From positions 838,001-902,000 of the forward strand of contig CP072944.1 of the NCBI GenBank assembly GCA_024748595.1: a stretch of 64,000 bases of DNA, read 5' to 3'. The stretch comes from Sodalis sp. Ffu (lineage in GTDB: Bacteria > Pseudomonadota > Gammaproteobacteria > Enterobacterales > Enterobacteriaceae). The stretch's first letter is position 1; every line of letters begins with the position of its first letter. A program made the translations under genes and the position numbers. Shown here in pieces: positions 45,300-56,491 of the stretch. Below the pieces are notes generated by a model that was not told the origin of the DNA, made no database searches, and saw only the letters and a list, made by a program, of their open reading frames with translations.

Positions 45300-46275
45300 G
45301 GTAAATCAACGCTGACGATCCAGACGAATCGAGAAAAGATAAATGATATCTACAATCAAATCAGTCTTTGACACGCTATCGTCAAACCAAACAAGCTTGG
45401 CAGCTAATTTTTACCAGCTTTCAGCGGTAAAACTGTTGAAAACCCCAATCCGGTAGCTTACGATTTTCATTTTCCCTGCTTTTCATCGTGTAACCGCCGA
45501 GCACCGTAGATATCAGGAGCACCTGTCCCTAAGTGGCGGCCGTCACCTAGATTATAATAGCCTGCAGATTTAGTGCAGCCAGTTTTAATGCCATAAATGT
45601 TCAGATTAATATCCCACAATAGACCATTGCGGTTTATCTGATAGATATTATCATAAATGAATTCTTTTCCTTTATAAATAGAGTACTCAGTTGGCACATC
45701 TCGGATCAACGCTTTGCCAATCATTGCCATATCTCGGGCAGAGCTAAACGGCCCAGATGCATCAAGGCCGTGCACAGTTTCAAAATGAGTGTTTTGCAAA
45801 CCTAATTTTCTCACGTAGTTGTTCATGAGCCAGACAAATGCATCCTGGCTACCAGCGACATAAGCCACCATCACTACACAAGCATCATTTCCAGACTGTA
45901 ATATGATGCCACCATTAAGATCTAAAACCGATATATGATCGCCCTGCTTCAGGAACATTAGCGAGGAGTCTTTAAATACCGAGTTCAAAAGGTCTTTATT
46001 GATGGTTACTACGTCGTTTGGAGTAATTGTACCAACTTTGATAGCTTGACCGATGACATAACTGGTCATTATTTTGGTAAAACTAGCTGGGTCACGACGA
46101 GTATTGGCATTCATTTCCACTAACACTTTGCTGGAATTCTAATCTATTAGAATATAGAATTAGGCATCAATTTGCGGTATTTCTAAAATCATAATTTAAA
46201 AATTAACATCGTCAGCAAAGCTTGCGGAAATATTGCTCAGAAGCACCACAGCGCTCATGAATATTCCTTTGAATA
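45300..46275 (-). pseudogene. dacA: dacA (PBP5, D-alanyl-D-alanine carboxypeptidase) relic
   Basis: PBP5 trims pentapeptides of peptidoglycan. The longest open piece (45467-46126) has the three catalytic motifs PASFTKIM (SxxK), LQSGNDAC (SxN) and IYGIKTGCT (KTG). Upstream, LEIPQIDA, a stop, YILID, a TAG and [11 protein letters not shown] match [24 protein letters not shown], so the N terminus is cut by at least two stops. After AGYYNL one extra base shifts the frame; in the other frame [11 protein letters not shown] and LPDWGFQQFYR continue the family sequence past a TAG. Remains of VWFGDSDR lie near 45380. The C-terminal domain and membrane anchor are gone. Confidence 0.9.
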
Positions 46276-46661
46276 ATTGAGCGACAATTATATTTTTTCC
46301 ATATTAAACAACGACAATAGAGCCTACTAAACACAAGCACGTTGTACAGCTGCTTCTAGCAAAACTCAACAACACTAAAATATAGTAGGACAAAGAAAGA
46401 GATATGTCATGATCCGCAATTCTATCATAATTTCAACAAATCAGACTGGTCTATATATTCATTTACAACTAAGCTATAGTAATGTTTTATAGGATATAAT
46501 CCTGTGCTAAAGAGATGTTGTAACTCCTCCGCCTGTTAATGATGTTAGAAAGGACCAAGATGTACTCGATTCGATACAAATTAATTAATGTAAGTATAAA
46601 CACCGTATCCATCACCAGTGCAACAGTCAAGACGTTGAGGTCAAATTGTTTACCATTCGCA
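46276..46661. other. Gap upstream of the dacA relic; rlpA not found
   Basis: E. coli has rlpA between dacA and rodA. No RlpA motif is readable, and the space is occupied by the IS remnant that follows. Confidence 0.4.
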
Positions 46662-47431
46662 GGGCTTTATTAAATAGAAAAATTCTCAAATATAAAGAGG
46701 TAGGAATCACTAACTTTTCTAAAAAATCTTCCTAATAGGCATTAAATAACTCACTCAACGAGTAACAAAAAACTTTCATCAAACTCGACTAATCTTAACA
46801 GTTAAATAACTCAGCTCTTGCATCTAAGTATGAGAGAATAAAAAGTCGCACAAAAAACTATCCAATACATTTTGGCAAAATGGCTATCCTAACTATGATG
46901 AATGTTGAAACAAATGTTGTCTAATACGGCAAGCATTACAAAGTTTTATGGACTCCATTTTTAATTAATAAATATTTAGTTTCCAAAAATTCACGATCAA
47001 CAAACGGACTAATAAATTAATATTATGATATTCTTACTTACTATTGACATTATTAGCTAAAATTAAGGTGAATACAAAATCAGAATACTAGGTCAAAAAA
47101 TACCCATAGTTGCACAAACTTCATTATGACGGGCACTACGATATCACGACAGATCACATCATCGTCTCTCACCCTATTTGGAATAATATAATAGGTATGG
47201 AAGCACTACCTGGGCTGGTGCAAGCAAACATGCCATAATACCTTATAAGGATTAGGCGCTGATCAATCAAATCACGCATAAAATGGCTATTCGGATCATT
47301 CTTAATATTATAAAAGCCCAATAGAAATCCATGGCAATGAATGCACATTGAAACTCCGCTAGGTTATCGAAGAGTGTCTTCATGACCTAAATAGGAAAGG
47401 CTCGGTGACTGCTAGATTATTTAACAAAACT
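46662..47431 (+). mobile_element. IS903-like element remnant 7, abutting rodA
   Basis: The left terminus-like GGGCTTTATTAAATA lies at 46662-46676. The right terminus on the minus strand, AGTTTTGTTAAATAATC, spans 47431-47415. Plus-strand readings near 47085-47240 include LGQKIPIVAQTSL and NIIGMEALPGLVQAN. They parallel the transposase regions around RRRVWRKLHLAVDS and TTDAQTLPGLINQT. The bases after the left end (GGAATCACTAACTTTTCTAAAAAA) resemble those of remnant 6. About 770 bases remain. The outermost base of the right end is the last base of the rodA stop codon. Confidence 0.72.
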
Positions 47432-48543
47432 TATAAAATTTTAGATAACATTTTTCGATGAGTATGTATCGACATGATGATACCAAATCCCATCATCAGT
47501 ACTATCAATGCTGACCCACCATAGCTAACTAGTGGAAGCGGAACTCCAACCACCGGTAAGATACCACTAACCATACCGATATTCACAAACACATAAACGA
47601 ATAAAATCAGCATCAAGCCGCCTACCATAACCCGGCCGAAGGCATTTTGGGCGCTGGCAGCAATGACCAATCCACGAATAATTACACCGAGGTAGAGAAT
47701 GAACAGAACCAATACACCGATAAGCCCCAGTTCCTCGCCCAAAACCGCGAAAATAAAATCAGTATGACGTTCCGGTATAAACTCCAGCTGTGACTGAGTG
47801 CCGTGCAACCAACCTTTTCCAGTCAAACCTCCGGAACCAATAGCAATTTTCGACTGGATAATCTGGTAACCGGCACCTAACGGATCAGTTTCAGGAGCCA
47901 GTAGCATCACAACCCGGTCCCGTTGATAATTATGCATTAAAAAGAACCAAAGCACTGGGATAAACGCCGTCACTAACAGCACCGCTAACGTAATCAGTTT
48001 CCAGCTCATTCCAGCTAGGAACAACACAAACAAGCCGGAGCCAGCAATCAAAATTGCAGTACCTAGATCTGGCTGCACCGCCACCAATAGGGTGGGGATA
48101 ACAATTAATAGCAGCGCAATGCTAGTATTTTTTAAAGATGGCGGACAGCTATCCCGGTTAATGTAACGTGCTACCATGAGTGGTACGGCGATCTTGGCAA
48201 TCTCCGATGGCTGGAAACGGACAAAAACGAGATCTAACCAGCGCTGTGCTCCTTTACTAATCTGTCCGAAGGAATTTACCAGCACCAGAAGAAATACACA
48301 AAAGAGATACAGGTAAGGCGCCCAGGCTTCATAGACCCGGGGCGGAACCTGAGCCAATAACAACATCACCAACAGACCCATGATAATTTGAACAATTCTG
48401 CGCTCTATCATTCCGACATCTTGGCCGCTAGCACTCCATACCACAAAGGTGCTGTAAATCAGAAGCAGGATGACAAAAAAGAAAAGCATTACATCAACGT
48501 GCAATTTATTCCAAAATGATATTTGCTGCTTATTATCAGTCAT
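47431..48543 (-). CDS. mrdB: Peptidoglycan glycosyltransferase RodA (MrdB)
   Basis: RodA polymerises glycan strands for side-wall elongation together with PBP2. The 370-residue product has the E. coli length and about ten membrane helices. It has the SEDS signatures [63 protein letters not shown] and [14 protein letters not shown]. It starts 54 bases after the mrdA stop. Its last codons (MLSKIL) differ slightly from the enteric MLSKSV and the TAA sits on the junction with an IS right end. Confidence 0.96.
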   Translation of the reverse strand: MTDNKQQISFWNKLHVDVMLFFFVILLLIYSTFVVWSASGQDVGMIERRIVQIIMGLLVMLLLAQVPPRVYEAWAPYLYLFCVFLLVLVNSFGQISKGAQRWLDLVFVRFQPSEIAKIAVPLMVARYINRDSCPPSLKNTSIALLLIVIPTLLVAVQPDLGTAILIAGSGLFVLFLAGMSWKLITLAVLLVTAFIPVLWFFLMHNYQRDRVVMLLAPETDPLGAGYQIIQSKIAIGSGGLTGKGWLHGTQSQLEFIPERHTDFIFAVLGEELGLIGVLVLFILYLGVIIRGLVIAASAQNAFGRVMVGGLMLILFVYVFVNIGMVSGILPVVGVPLPLVSYGGSALIVLMMGFGIIMSIHTHRKMLSKIL

Positions 48544-48597
48544 AATTGCTTACATCCCCTCGCTGCCGATAGTCACTGACGATCTCTTCAGGCAAAT

Positions 48598-50457
48598 TTA
48601 TCGTATATCGCCCAACAAAATATGATCTAGGATTTGACGGGTAATCGTGCCTACCGCCGAACCTACACCGCCGTTTTCTAAAATTACCACCACAGCCACT
48701 GTAGATTTATCATACGGAGCAAAAGCGGTCATAAGTTTATGATCACGCAAGTGTTCGACAATTTTATGCGCGTTATAAATTTCATTGCCTTTCAAGCTAT
48801 ACACTTGCGCTGTACCGGATTTGGCCGCTGCCTTATAAGTCGCATCAGCAAAATTATTACACGCTGTGCCATTCAGACGATTGGCGACTCCAAACATCCC
48901 ATCTTTAGCTATTTCCCAAAATTCGGAGTGGGGATCACCTATCTGGATATGTTCTATTTGTCTATAGGGCACCATCCGGCCATTATTTCCCCGCGTACTA
49001 TTGAGCAAATGGGGCGTCCGCACCGTACCGTCGTTGATAAGAGTCATCAACGCTTTTGACATCTGAACCGGCGTGGCAGTCCAGTAACCTTGACCAATAC
49101 CCACTGGTATCGTGTCCCCCTGATACCAGGGTTTTTTGAAGCGTTTCATTTTCCACTCGCGAGTTGGCATTACACCGGTCCGTTCCTCAGACAAATCGAT
49201 ACCGGTATACTGGCCATAGCCAAATTTGGTCATCCACTCAGATAGTCGGTCGATACCCATATCATAGGCCACCTTATAGAAGAAGGTATCAGCTGACTCT
49301 TCCAGCGCTTTAGTTATATTCAACTGGCCATGCCCCCAGCGTTTCCAATCTCGGTAGCGTTTCTTCGAACCGGGCAACTGCCACCAGCCGGGATCAAACA
49401 GTGAAAAATTTTTATCAATAATACCAAGCGTTAAAGCTGACACTGAGATATAGGGTTTGACGGTGGAGGCAGGAGGGTAAATCCCCTGGGTAGCACGGTT
49501 AATCATCGGCCGATTCTCATCTTTTAGTAAATTATGGTAATCCTTACTGGAAATACCATCAACAAACATATTGGGATCATAGCTAGGATTAGATACTAGG
49601 GAACGAATCCCGCCATCGCGCGGATCCACAACTACCACTGCAGCGCGACGGCCGGCCAAAAGCTTTTCAATGTATTGCTGCAAGCTGAGATCCAGCGTCA
49701 AAGTGATATCTTTTCCTGCTTGTGGATGCTGCTCATGCAATTGACGAATAACTCGGCCACGATTGTTAACTTCAATTTTTACATAACCAGTTTTACCGTG
49801 CAAAATACTTTCATAATAGCGCTCGATGCCTAATTTACCGATATCATGGGTAGCAGCATAATTAGACAGAATTCCCTCTTTATTCAGATGTTCCACATCG
49901 CAATCATTGATTTTAGAGACATAACCGATGACATGGGTCAACGCAGAACCATAAGGATAATATCGGCGCTGGTATCCTTTGACCTCAACACCAGGGAAAC
50001 GAAATTGGTTGACAGCAAAACGAGCCAACTGCAATTCGGTCAAATCAATCTTAATTGGCAACGAAGTAAAACGACGAGAACGTTTAAGCTCTTTTTTAAA
50101 ATTAACGATATCGTCATCTGTCAAACCAACAATTGAGCCCAAAGCGTCGATGGTTTGCTTTAAATTATCCACTTTTTCCGGTACCAGCTCCAACTGGTAA
50201 ATAGTGCGGTTTAGCGCCAGAGGTATACCGTTGCGATCATAGATAATACCTCGGCTTGGCGCAATGGGTACCAGCTTAATGCGATTTTCATTAGAGCGAG
50301 TACGATAATCTTCAAAACGAATGATCTGCAAATGATAAAGATTGCCAATAAGGATACCGGTAAGCAACAAAATACCAGCAAGCGCTACTAAAGCGCGGCG
50401 CACAAACAGCGCAGATTCAGCTGAATAGTCGCGAAAGGGGTTACGTTCTATTTTCAT
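48598..50457 (-). CDS. mrdA: Penicillin-binding protein 2 (elongation transpeptidase)
   Basis: PBP2 cross-links peptidoglycan in the elongasome with RodA. The 619-residue product (633 in E. coli) has a membrane anchor (LVALAGILLLTGILIGNLYHL), a pedestal domain with IAPSRGIIYDRNGIPLA, and a transpeptidase domain with the active serine in PASTVKPYIS (SxxK), SADTFFYKV (SxD-type second motif) and KSGTAQVY (KSG). All catalytic residues are present. With dacA dead, pentapeptide trimming would depend on other enzymes. Confidence 0.96.
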   Translation of the reverse strand: MKIERNPFRDYSAESALFVRRALVALAGILLLTGILIGNLYHLQIIRFEDYRTRSNENRIKLVPIAPSRGIIYDRNGIPLALNRTIYQLELVPEKVDNLKQTIDALGSIVGLTDDDIVNFKKELKRSRRFTSLPIKIDLTELQLARFAVNQFRFPGVEVKGYQRRYYPYGSALTHVIGYVSKINDCDVEHLNKEGILSNYAATHDIGKLGIERYYESILHGKTGYVKIEVNNRGRVIRQLHEQHPQAGKDITLTLDLSLQQYIEKLLAGRRAAVVVVDPRDGGIRSLVSNPSYDPNMFVDGISSKDYHNLLKDENRPMINRATQGIYPPASTVKPYISVSALTLGIIDKNFSLFDPGWWQLPGSKKRYRDWKRWGHGQLNITKALEESADTFFYKVAYDMGIDRLSEWMTKFGYGQYTGIDLSEERTGVMPTREWKMKRFKKPWYQGDTIPVGIGQGYWTATPVQMSKALMTLINDGTVRTPHLLNSTRGNNGRMVPYRQIEHIQIGDPHSEFWEIAKDGMFGVANRLNGTACNNFADATYKAAAKSGTAQVYSLKGNEIYNAHKIVEHLRDHKLMTAFAPYDKSTVAVVVILENGGVGSAVGTITRQILDHILLGDIR

Positions 50458-51665
50458 TCAGAGAAATTATTTCATGTTGACCATCTTCATCACCTGACCA
50501 TGATAAGTAAGTAAGGTGATTCGCTAGCCAACATCTTTGTGGCTGGAATAGCGCTACTGAGTAGCAAAAAATAATGTATAGATCGTCTATCCAATTCTTA
50601 GTGCTCAAGCTACTGCGCCATTTGCAGAATATTGCCGGAGCGCACTGGCAATACAAAAGATACGGTAGTTACCTTTAATTATTACCCCCTATACCGCATT
50701 TTTTATATTTTAATATCCAGGTTAAAGATATCAATATTTATTTCTGCTGTATTTACCTACCGGGGTATTTCCACAATCTAAAAAAATATAGAAAAAGCGA
50801 CGATAGCTACCACATGATAGCTGAACTTCCCCTACCGATACTGATTACCATGCAATCAGTAATACTGAATTTACAACGAACATCAAGCGAAATGATGTTC
50901 TGACCTTTATAAATCATCCATATTTACACAAAAATTTTGAGCGTTATATTGTATAGAAGTTTTTCTCAGTGTGTGCTTACGCGAAAGTGCGTAGCATAAC
51001 ATGAAGCTCATATTGACGGTGTGCTTTGTTGAACAAATTTAACAGCCGACAAGCCTTTTCCTTACTTATGTATTAAGTTATGCAAGCGCATTCATTAAAC
51101 ATACCTAACAGAGTCATCACTAAAAGTGCGAAACATGAATTACCGAGCTAGAGCTGGTAATCTAATTAAAATCAAAAGTTAACCAAAGAGCTGTTTTATT
51201 CGTAATATGGCTATCTATCCCAAAGCACGTTAATGGTATTAAACTTTTATTTAATCATGATTTTCTATTAAATATTAACCGATCAGCGTCTAATTTTTAC
51301 TCAGCATTTCGCCAAATCAATGGCAACTCAGAGGGTATAGCTTTAATTTTAGCCGGCAGAATATCCCTCGCTACCAGGCCGTATACAAACCCGTCGAAAA
51401 TAGCTATTTTAAATTTTTGATCATGTTCTGTAAGCATCCAGCTTGTGCTTCCACATCCATTAGATTATTCAGCAATAGATTAAAGACAATTATTTCATAT
51501 ACCTGTAGCATCACCCGCCACATGGTGCTTGCACCAAACAATCTTAAAGTTTTTATCATTACATTAACGTTTTTAACCCATGTACTGATACAAAAATATA
51601 GTATAAGTATACTAGCAAGGTTAAAAAACATTTATTAAAACAATCTTATTCATTTAATAAAATTA
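50458..51665. other. 1.2 kb gap; possible rlmH and rsfS remnants
   Basis: E. coli has rlmH and rsfS between mrdA and nadD. On the minus strand, ATKMLASESPYLLIMVR ends just before mrdA and faintly resembles RlmH VRVLVAESLYRAWSI. At 51480-51560 the reading LLNNLMDVEAQAGC faintly resembles RsfS LLPLGVEGENSADW. Both are weak. An IS903-like terminus (TGCTTTGTTGAACAAATT, 51022-51039, 15 of 18) lies between them and is listed separately. Confidence 0.35.
51022..51220. mobile_element. IS903-like terminus and flanking fragment (remnant 8)
   Basis: TGCTTTGTTGAACAAATT (51022-51039) matches the IS903 end at 15 of 18 bases. About 160 bases on, GCTGTTTTATTCGTAATAT (about 51191-51209) recurs as GCCGTTTTATTCGTAATAT near 57008, at a similar distance from another terminus at 56864. 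So both are the same end of one element type. Confidence 0.55.
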
Positions 51666-52319
51666 TTAACGATATAAACCCTGTTCGTCAATATAACTTT
51701 GCACTGCGTGGGGAAGCAGTCCACAGCAAGATAGACCTTCACGATAGCGTCTGCGGATTTCACTAGCCGAAATGGCTAATTGCGGAGTGGCAGCACAATA
51801 AATAAGTCCGACGGGATGGCGATGCAAAGCTGCCGGATTGGTGGTCAATCGGCTGAGCAACCAGCGGCTACTCTGATTGCTGGCAAGACCACAAGCATAG
51901 TCAGGCCTGGCACAAACCAAGATATGACATAAATTCAGCAATTCTCGCCCACGATGCCATTGCGGCAGTGTCAATAAAGAATCTTGACCAATAATAAATC
52001 CTAAAGGGGCTATAGGACCGTACTCACGGCGTAACTCTTCAAAGGTCTCTACCGTCCAGGAAGGAGTATCTCGCCGCAGCTCGCGTTCATCAATAGTAAG
52101 TAAATTGTTCGGTATATCAGCCTGCGCCAACTGTGCCATCGCCAGCCGCTGGTTGGGCGTAGCTTCGGGCCGGGAACGATAGAGAGGTACATTATTTGGC
52201 AATAAAATCACCTGCGGCAAGTTAATAAGGCGCGACAAGCCGATGACTGGGTACAGATGTCCGTAATGAATTGGATCGAAGGTACCACCATAGAAGGCGG
52301 TAAGGAGACCTTTACTCAT
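51666..52319 (-). CDS. nadD: Nicotinate-nucleotide adenylyltransferase
   Basis: NadD adenylates nicotinate mononucleotide to deamido-NAD in NAD synthesis. I use ATG 52319 (MSKGLLTAFYGGTFDPIHYG); an in-frame TTG adds one codon. The 217-residue product has the nucleotidyltransferase motif GGTFDPIHYGH, LPNNVPLYRS, LGFIIGQDSLLTLPQWHRG and the C-terminal ISASEIRRRYREG. It overlaps the holA stop by eight bases, forming leuS-lptE-holA-nadD. Confidence 0.95.
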   Translation of the reverse strand: MSKGLLTAFYGGTFDPIHYGHLYPVIGLSRLINLPQVILLPNNVPLYRSRPEATPNQRLAMAQLAQADIPNNLLTIDERELRRDTPSWTVETFEELRREYGPIAPLGFIIGQDSLLTLPQWHRGRELLNLCHILVCARPDYACGLASNQSSRWLLSRLTTNPAALHRHPVGLIYCAATPQLAISASEIRRRYREGLSCCGLLPHAVQSYIDEQGLYR

Positions 52320-53343
52320 CAATCATCACCGCGGGCAGTGATTTACCACACAGCAAAAGCGCTAGTGCATTAAGATCGGACCAAACGGGATAATCATAGT
52401 CTTGCTTGAGCGTTAGTTCAATGTTATACATTAATATCACCGCCTGATGCAATTTCTGTAAGCTCAGACGCTGTAGTATCTGGATTAGCAGCGTTCGGCG
52501 ATTGTGCCATACTTTATGCTGCTCAAACAGCACCTGCACCGACGTGTCGACCATTTGACGCTTGAGCGTCAATAACAACAACACTTCGCGCTGAATGCAG
52601 CGCAGCAGGACTACGGACGGGCTAGTCTTCAACCGCAGTTGCTGCAGGATATGAGCGGCACGTTTGCTTTTACCAGCCAGCACGGCATCAACCCAGTGCA
52701 ACGGAGTAAAATAAGAGGCATTATTCACTGCTGCCTCGACGCGCGGCAAAGTCAGCCTGCCATCAGGATAAACCAACGATAGCCGCTCTAACGCCTGATC
52801 CAATGCCAACAAATTACCTTCATAGCAGTAGCACAGAAGCTGACAGGATAGCCCATCTAACACAAGGTGCATATTTTTTGCGCGAGCCACCACCCAACTC
52901 GACAATTTAGTATGTTCAGGGGTAACACAATTGACCAGCACTGCATTTTGACTCAACGTTTTGAACCAAGTGCTATTCTCCAAGGAGCGAGCCAGCTGAT
53001 TGCCACGCAAGATAAATAACAGATCCTCATGCAATAACAACGCCAACATAGATAATTTTTTATTATAGCTAGAATTGACACCTTTTTCTGGCAAAACTAA
53101 CAGTAAAGTTTGCCGGCAGGCGAATAAACTCAACGATTGACATATCCCAAATATGACCTCCCAGTCAGTATTAGCATCCAACGTAATATTAACATGTTCA
53201 CTGAACTGCAAGACTTCGGCACGAGCACGAATGCAATCCTGGCACTCTTGCAATAGTAGTGGATCATTGCCAAACAGCATATAACAAGGGTATAATTTTT
53301 TCTGTAACTGTGCCGCCAACTGTTCCGGATAAAGTCGCATCAT
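52312..53343 (-). CDS. holA: DNA polymerase III delta subunit
   Basis: HolA opens the beta sliding clamp within the clamp loader. The 343-residue product equals E. coli HolA in length. It has LYPEQLAAQL, MLFGNDPLLLQECQD, SLSLFACRQTLLLVLP, YCYEGNLLALDQALERLSL and HWVDAVLAGKSKRAAHIL. Its ATG overlaps the lptE stop (ATGA) by four bases and its own stop overlaps nadD by eight, so the three genes are coupled. Confidence 0.95.
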   Translation of the reverse strand: MMRLYPEQLAAQLQKKLYPCYMLFGNDPLLLQECQDCIRARAEVLQFSEHVNITLDANTDWEVIFGICQSLSLFACRQTLLLVLPEKGVNSSYNKKLSMLALLLHEDLLFILRGNQLARSLENSTWFKTLSQNAVLVNCVTPEHTKLSSWVVARAKNMHLVLDGLSCQLLCYCYEGNLLALDQALERLSLVYPDGRLTLPRVEAAVNNASYFTPLHWVDAVLAGKSKRAAHILQQLRLKTSPSVVLLRCIQREVLLLLTLKRQMVDTSVQVLFEQHKVWHNRRTLLIQILQRLSLQKLHQAVILMYNIELTLKQDYDYPVWSDLNALALLLCGKSLPAVMIDE

Positions 53344-53894
53344 TGCGTCACAGGTACCTCAAGCAACACTGCATTATCAATTTGTTCGACAGCATGCGCT
53401 GACAACAGTTTACACACCAACTGCTGCGCCGCCTGTTGGTGCATTTCTTGACGGATAATGTTTTCTTCCGCATCTTTCGCCAACACTATTAGAGGATGAT
53501 CAAAGAAGGAACGGGAGACAATTATCTCAATTGGATAGTAGTATTTACCAGGCATGAAGACCTGAGCTTGCACTGTCAGTATTAACTGACGTTCGGCTGG
53601 TTTGCCATTTTGAAACACCGATGTTATCCCCTGGCTCTCCGACGCGTTAATAATGCGCAACAACGGCAGTGACGCATTGGACGAATCCGCGTCATCGATA
53701 AGAGTGATACCGTTCAAAAGTAACTTTACCCGGATAGCACGGGTAAGCGGACTATAAGGGTCGTAACTATTAAGAATCATAGTTTGCATTTCGTCTGGTA
53801 CATGTACATTGCAATGCAAATGAAAACCGCAACCTGCGATTGCGACGATGAGAAACTCGACACCTATTATGAGTACAAAAGTCCAATATCGCAC
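53340..53894 (-). CDS. lptE: LPS-assembly lipoprotein LptE
   Basis: LptE plugs the LptD barrel and helps insert lipopolysaccharide into the outer leaflet. The 184-residue product (193 in E. coli) begins at GTG 53894 with a lipoprotein signal (VEFLIVAIAGC, cysteine near residue 22). It continues with the family segments SYDPYSPLTRAIRVKLLLNG, TSVFQNGKPAERQLILTV, RSFFDHPLIVLAKD and EMHQQAAQQLVCKL. It starts 14 bases after the leuS stop. The C-terminal threonine-rich tail of E. coli LptE is absent. Confidence 0.92.
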   Translation of the reverse strand: MRYWTFVLIIGVEFLIVAIAGCGFHLHCNVHVPDEMQTMILNSYDPYSPLTRAIRVKLLLNGITLIDDADSSNASLPLLRIINASESQGITSVFQNGKPAERQLILTVQAQVFMPGKYYYPIEIIVSRSFFDHPLIVLAKDAEENIIRQEMHQQAAQQLVCKLLSAHAVEQIDNAVLLEVPVTQ

Positions 53895-53908
53895 AACGCT
53901 TCCTTTTG

Positions 53909-56491
53909 TTAACTCACGACCAAGTTAAGCAATTTACCTGGCACATAAATCACTTTGTGCACCGTAGTCCCTTCCAAACATTTTACCACCAAATGTTCCT
54001 GGAAAGCGCGCTCACGGACTAGCACCTCATCAGCGTCCGACGGCACGGTAATTTTACCACGCAGCTTACCGTTGACCTGAACGACCACAAGCTTAGCATC
54101 TTCCACCATGGCCACGTTGTCCTCTACCGGCCATGGTGCATTATCGATATCCCCCTCGCCACCCAATGCATGCCATAACGTGAAACTGGCATGCGGGGTG
54201 AAAGGATAAAGCATCCGTACCACAGCTAACAGCGCTTCCTGCAACAAAGCCCGATCCTGCGTGCCTTCTTGTGACGCACGTGCCAATTTATTCATCAATG
54301 CCATGATGGCAGCGATGGCAGTATTAAATGTTTGACGGCGACCGATGTCATCGGTCACTTTGCTAATAGTTTTGTACACCTCACGGCGTAATATTTTTTG
54401 TTTTTCGCTTAAGGCATACAAATCTAACGTGGTCACTGGACCCTGTTGAAGATGTTCATAAACCAATTTCCAGACCCGTTTTAGGAAGCGATTGGCACCC
54501 TCAACACCGGATTCTTGCCATTCTAACGTCGTTTCTGCAGGGGCAGCAAACATAATGAACAAACGTACAGTGTCAGCTCCGTATTTTTCTACCATCATTT
54601 GCGGATCGACGCCATTATTTTTCGATTTCGACATCTTGCTCATGCCGGCGTAGACCAATTCCCGCTCCTGCGAGTCGGTAGCCTTAATAATGCGACCTTT
54701 TTCGTCGCGCTCGATGCTGACATCCACTGGTGGTACCCAGATGTGCTCGCCGCTGCTGGTCATATAGTAAAACGCGTCGGCCAATACCATACCCTGACAC
54801 AATAGGCGATTGACCGGCTCATTAGAGGTCACTAGACCTGCGTCACGCAATAATTTGTGATAAAAACGGAAATACATTAAGTGCATAATAGCATGTTCAA
54901 TCCCGCCAACATATTGATCTACCGGCAGCCAGTAATTGGCTGCGGTAGGATCGAGCATACCATTGTCATAATTCGGACAAGTATAACGCGCGTAGTACCA
55001 AGAAGATTCCATAAAGGTATCGAAGGTATCGGTTTCACGCAGCGCTGGCTGACCGTTGTAAGTGGTCTTAGCCCACTCTGGGTCAGCCTTCAGAGGGCTA
55101 AAAATGCCGTGCATCACCACATCCTCCGGCAAGATCACCGGCAGCTGGTCAGACGGCGTCGGCACCACGGTGCCGTCTTTCAAAGTTATCATCGGAATTG
55201 GTGCACCCCAGTATCGCTGGCGAGAAATGCCCCAGTCGCGCAAACGGTACTTCACCTTACGCTCACCAATACCACGCGCAACTAACGTCTCAGTGATAGC
55301 ATTAAAGCTAGCTTGGTAATCCAGTCCATCAAAAGCGCCAGAATTGAATAGCAGACCTTTACCGGTCATTGCCTGAGTGCTAAGGTCCGGTACGCTGCCA
55401 TCGACATTGCGGATAACCGGTTTGATCGGTAGATTATATTTACGCGCGAACTCCCAGTCACGCTGATTATGACCTGGTACCCCCATCACAGCACCAGTAC
55501 CGTAATCCATAAACACAAAATTGACCACCCAAATCGAGAGATTTTCACCGGTCAATGGATGAATGGCATACATATCGATGGCCATGCCTTTCTTTTTTAT
55601 GGTGACCATATCGGCTTCTGCTACCTTGGTATTGCGACACTCCTGAATAAAATCAGCCAATGATGGAAGTCCGAAAGCCGCCTGCAACGATAGCGGATGA
55701 TCCGCAGCCACTGCAATATACGTGGCACCCATGAAAGTATCCATACGTGTGATATAAACTGTCAGAGTCCCTTTGCTACCAGCAATATTACAAGTGATCT
55801 CTAGCCCTTCCGAACGACCAATCCAATTGCGCTGCATGGTTTTAACCTGTTCTGGCCAGCTCTTCAGCTTATCAAGATCATACAGTAATTGATCAGCATA
55901 GTCGGTGATTTTTATAAACCACTGCGGGAGCTCTTTGCGCTTTACGCGAGTATCGCAGCGCCAGCAACAACCATTAATTACTTGTTCATTAGCTAGCACC
56001 GTCTGATCGTACGGACACCAGTTAACCGCTGAAGTTTTCTTGTAAACCAATCCCTTTTCATACAGGTGGATGAAAAACCACTGTTCCCAGCGATAATATT
56101 CTGGCCGACAGGTGGCAACTTCTCGACTCCAATCATACCCAAAACCCAGTATTTTTAGCTGCTTCTTCATGTAATCAATATTGGCATAGATCCAGGACGC
56201 TGGAGAGGTATTGTTTTTAACAGCAGCTCTTTCCGCAGGCAAACCAAAGGCATCCCAACCTATAGGCTGTAATACGTTTTTACCCAACATGCGTTGATAA
56301 CGGGAGATTACATCGCCAATAGTATAATTACGTACATGTCCCATATGTAGACGACCAGAGGGATAAGGCAGCATGGACAGGCAATAATATTTCTTTTTAT
56401 CATGGTCTTCGGTTATCTTGAAAGTTTGGTTGTCATGCCAGTATTTCTGGACGTTAGATTCTATCTCTTCTGGGCGATAAAACTCTTGCAT
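53909..56491 (-). CDS. leuS: Leucyl-tRNA synthetase
   Basis: LeuRS charges tRNA-Leu and edits mischarged products. The 860-residue product equals E. coli LeuRS. It has [17 protein letters not shown] (HIGH as HMGH), the zinc-binding [21 protein letters not shown], editing-domain residues in [17 protein letters not shown] and [18 protein letters not shown], and [15 protein letters not shown] (KMSKS). ATG 56491 is preceded by AAGGA. First gene of the leuS-lptE-holA-nadD operon. Confidence 0.98.
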   Translation of the reverse strand: MQEFYRPEEIESNVQKYWHDNQTFKITEDHDKKKYYCLSMLPYPSGRLHMGHVRNYTIGDVISRYQRMLGKNVLQPIGWDAFGLPAERAAVKNNTSPASWIYANIDYMKKQLKILGFGYDWSREVATCRPEYYRWEQWFFIHLYEKGLVYKKTSAVNWCPYDQTVLANEQVINGCCWRCDTRVKRKELPQWFIKITDYADQLLYDLDKLKSWPEQVKTMQRNWIGRSEGLEITCNIAGSKGTLTVYITRMDTFMGATYIAVAADHPLSLQAAFGLPSLADFIQECRNTKVAEADMVTIKKKGMAIDMYAIHPLTGENLSIWVVNFVFMDYGTGAVMGVPGHNQRDWEFARKYNLPIKPVIRNVDGSVPDLSTQAMTGKGLLFNSGAFDGLDYQASFNAITETLVARGIGERKVKYRLRDWGISRQRYWGAPIPMITLKDGTVVPTPSDQLPVILPEDVVMHGIFSPLKADPEWAKTTYNGQPALRETDTFDTFMESSWYYARYTCPNYDNGMLDPTAANYWLPVDQYVGGIEHAIMHLMYFRFYHKLLRDAGLVTSNEPVNRLLCQGMVLADAFYYMTSSGEHIWVPPVDVSIERDEKGRIIKATDSQERELVYAGMSKMSKSKNNGVDPQMMVEKYGADTVRLFIMFAAPAETTLEWQESGVEGANRFLKRVWKLVYEHLQQGPVTTLDLYALSEKQKILRREVYKTISKVTDDIGRRQTFNTAIAAIMALMNKLARASQEGTQDRALLQEALLAVVRMLYPFTPHASFTLWHALGGEGDIDNAPWPVEDNVAMVEDAKLVVVQVNGKLRGKITVPSDADEVLVRERAFQEHLVVKCLEGTTVHKVIYVPGKLLNLVVS

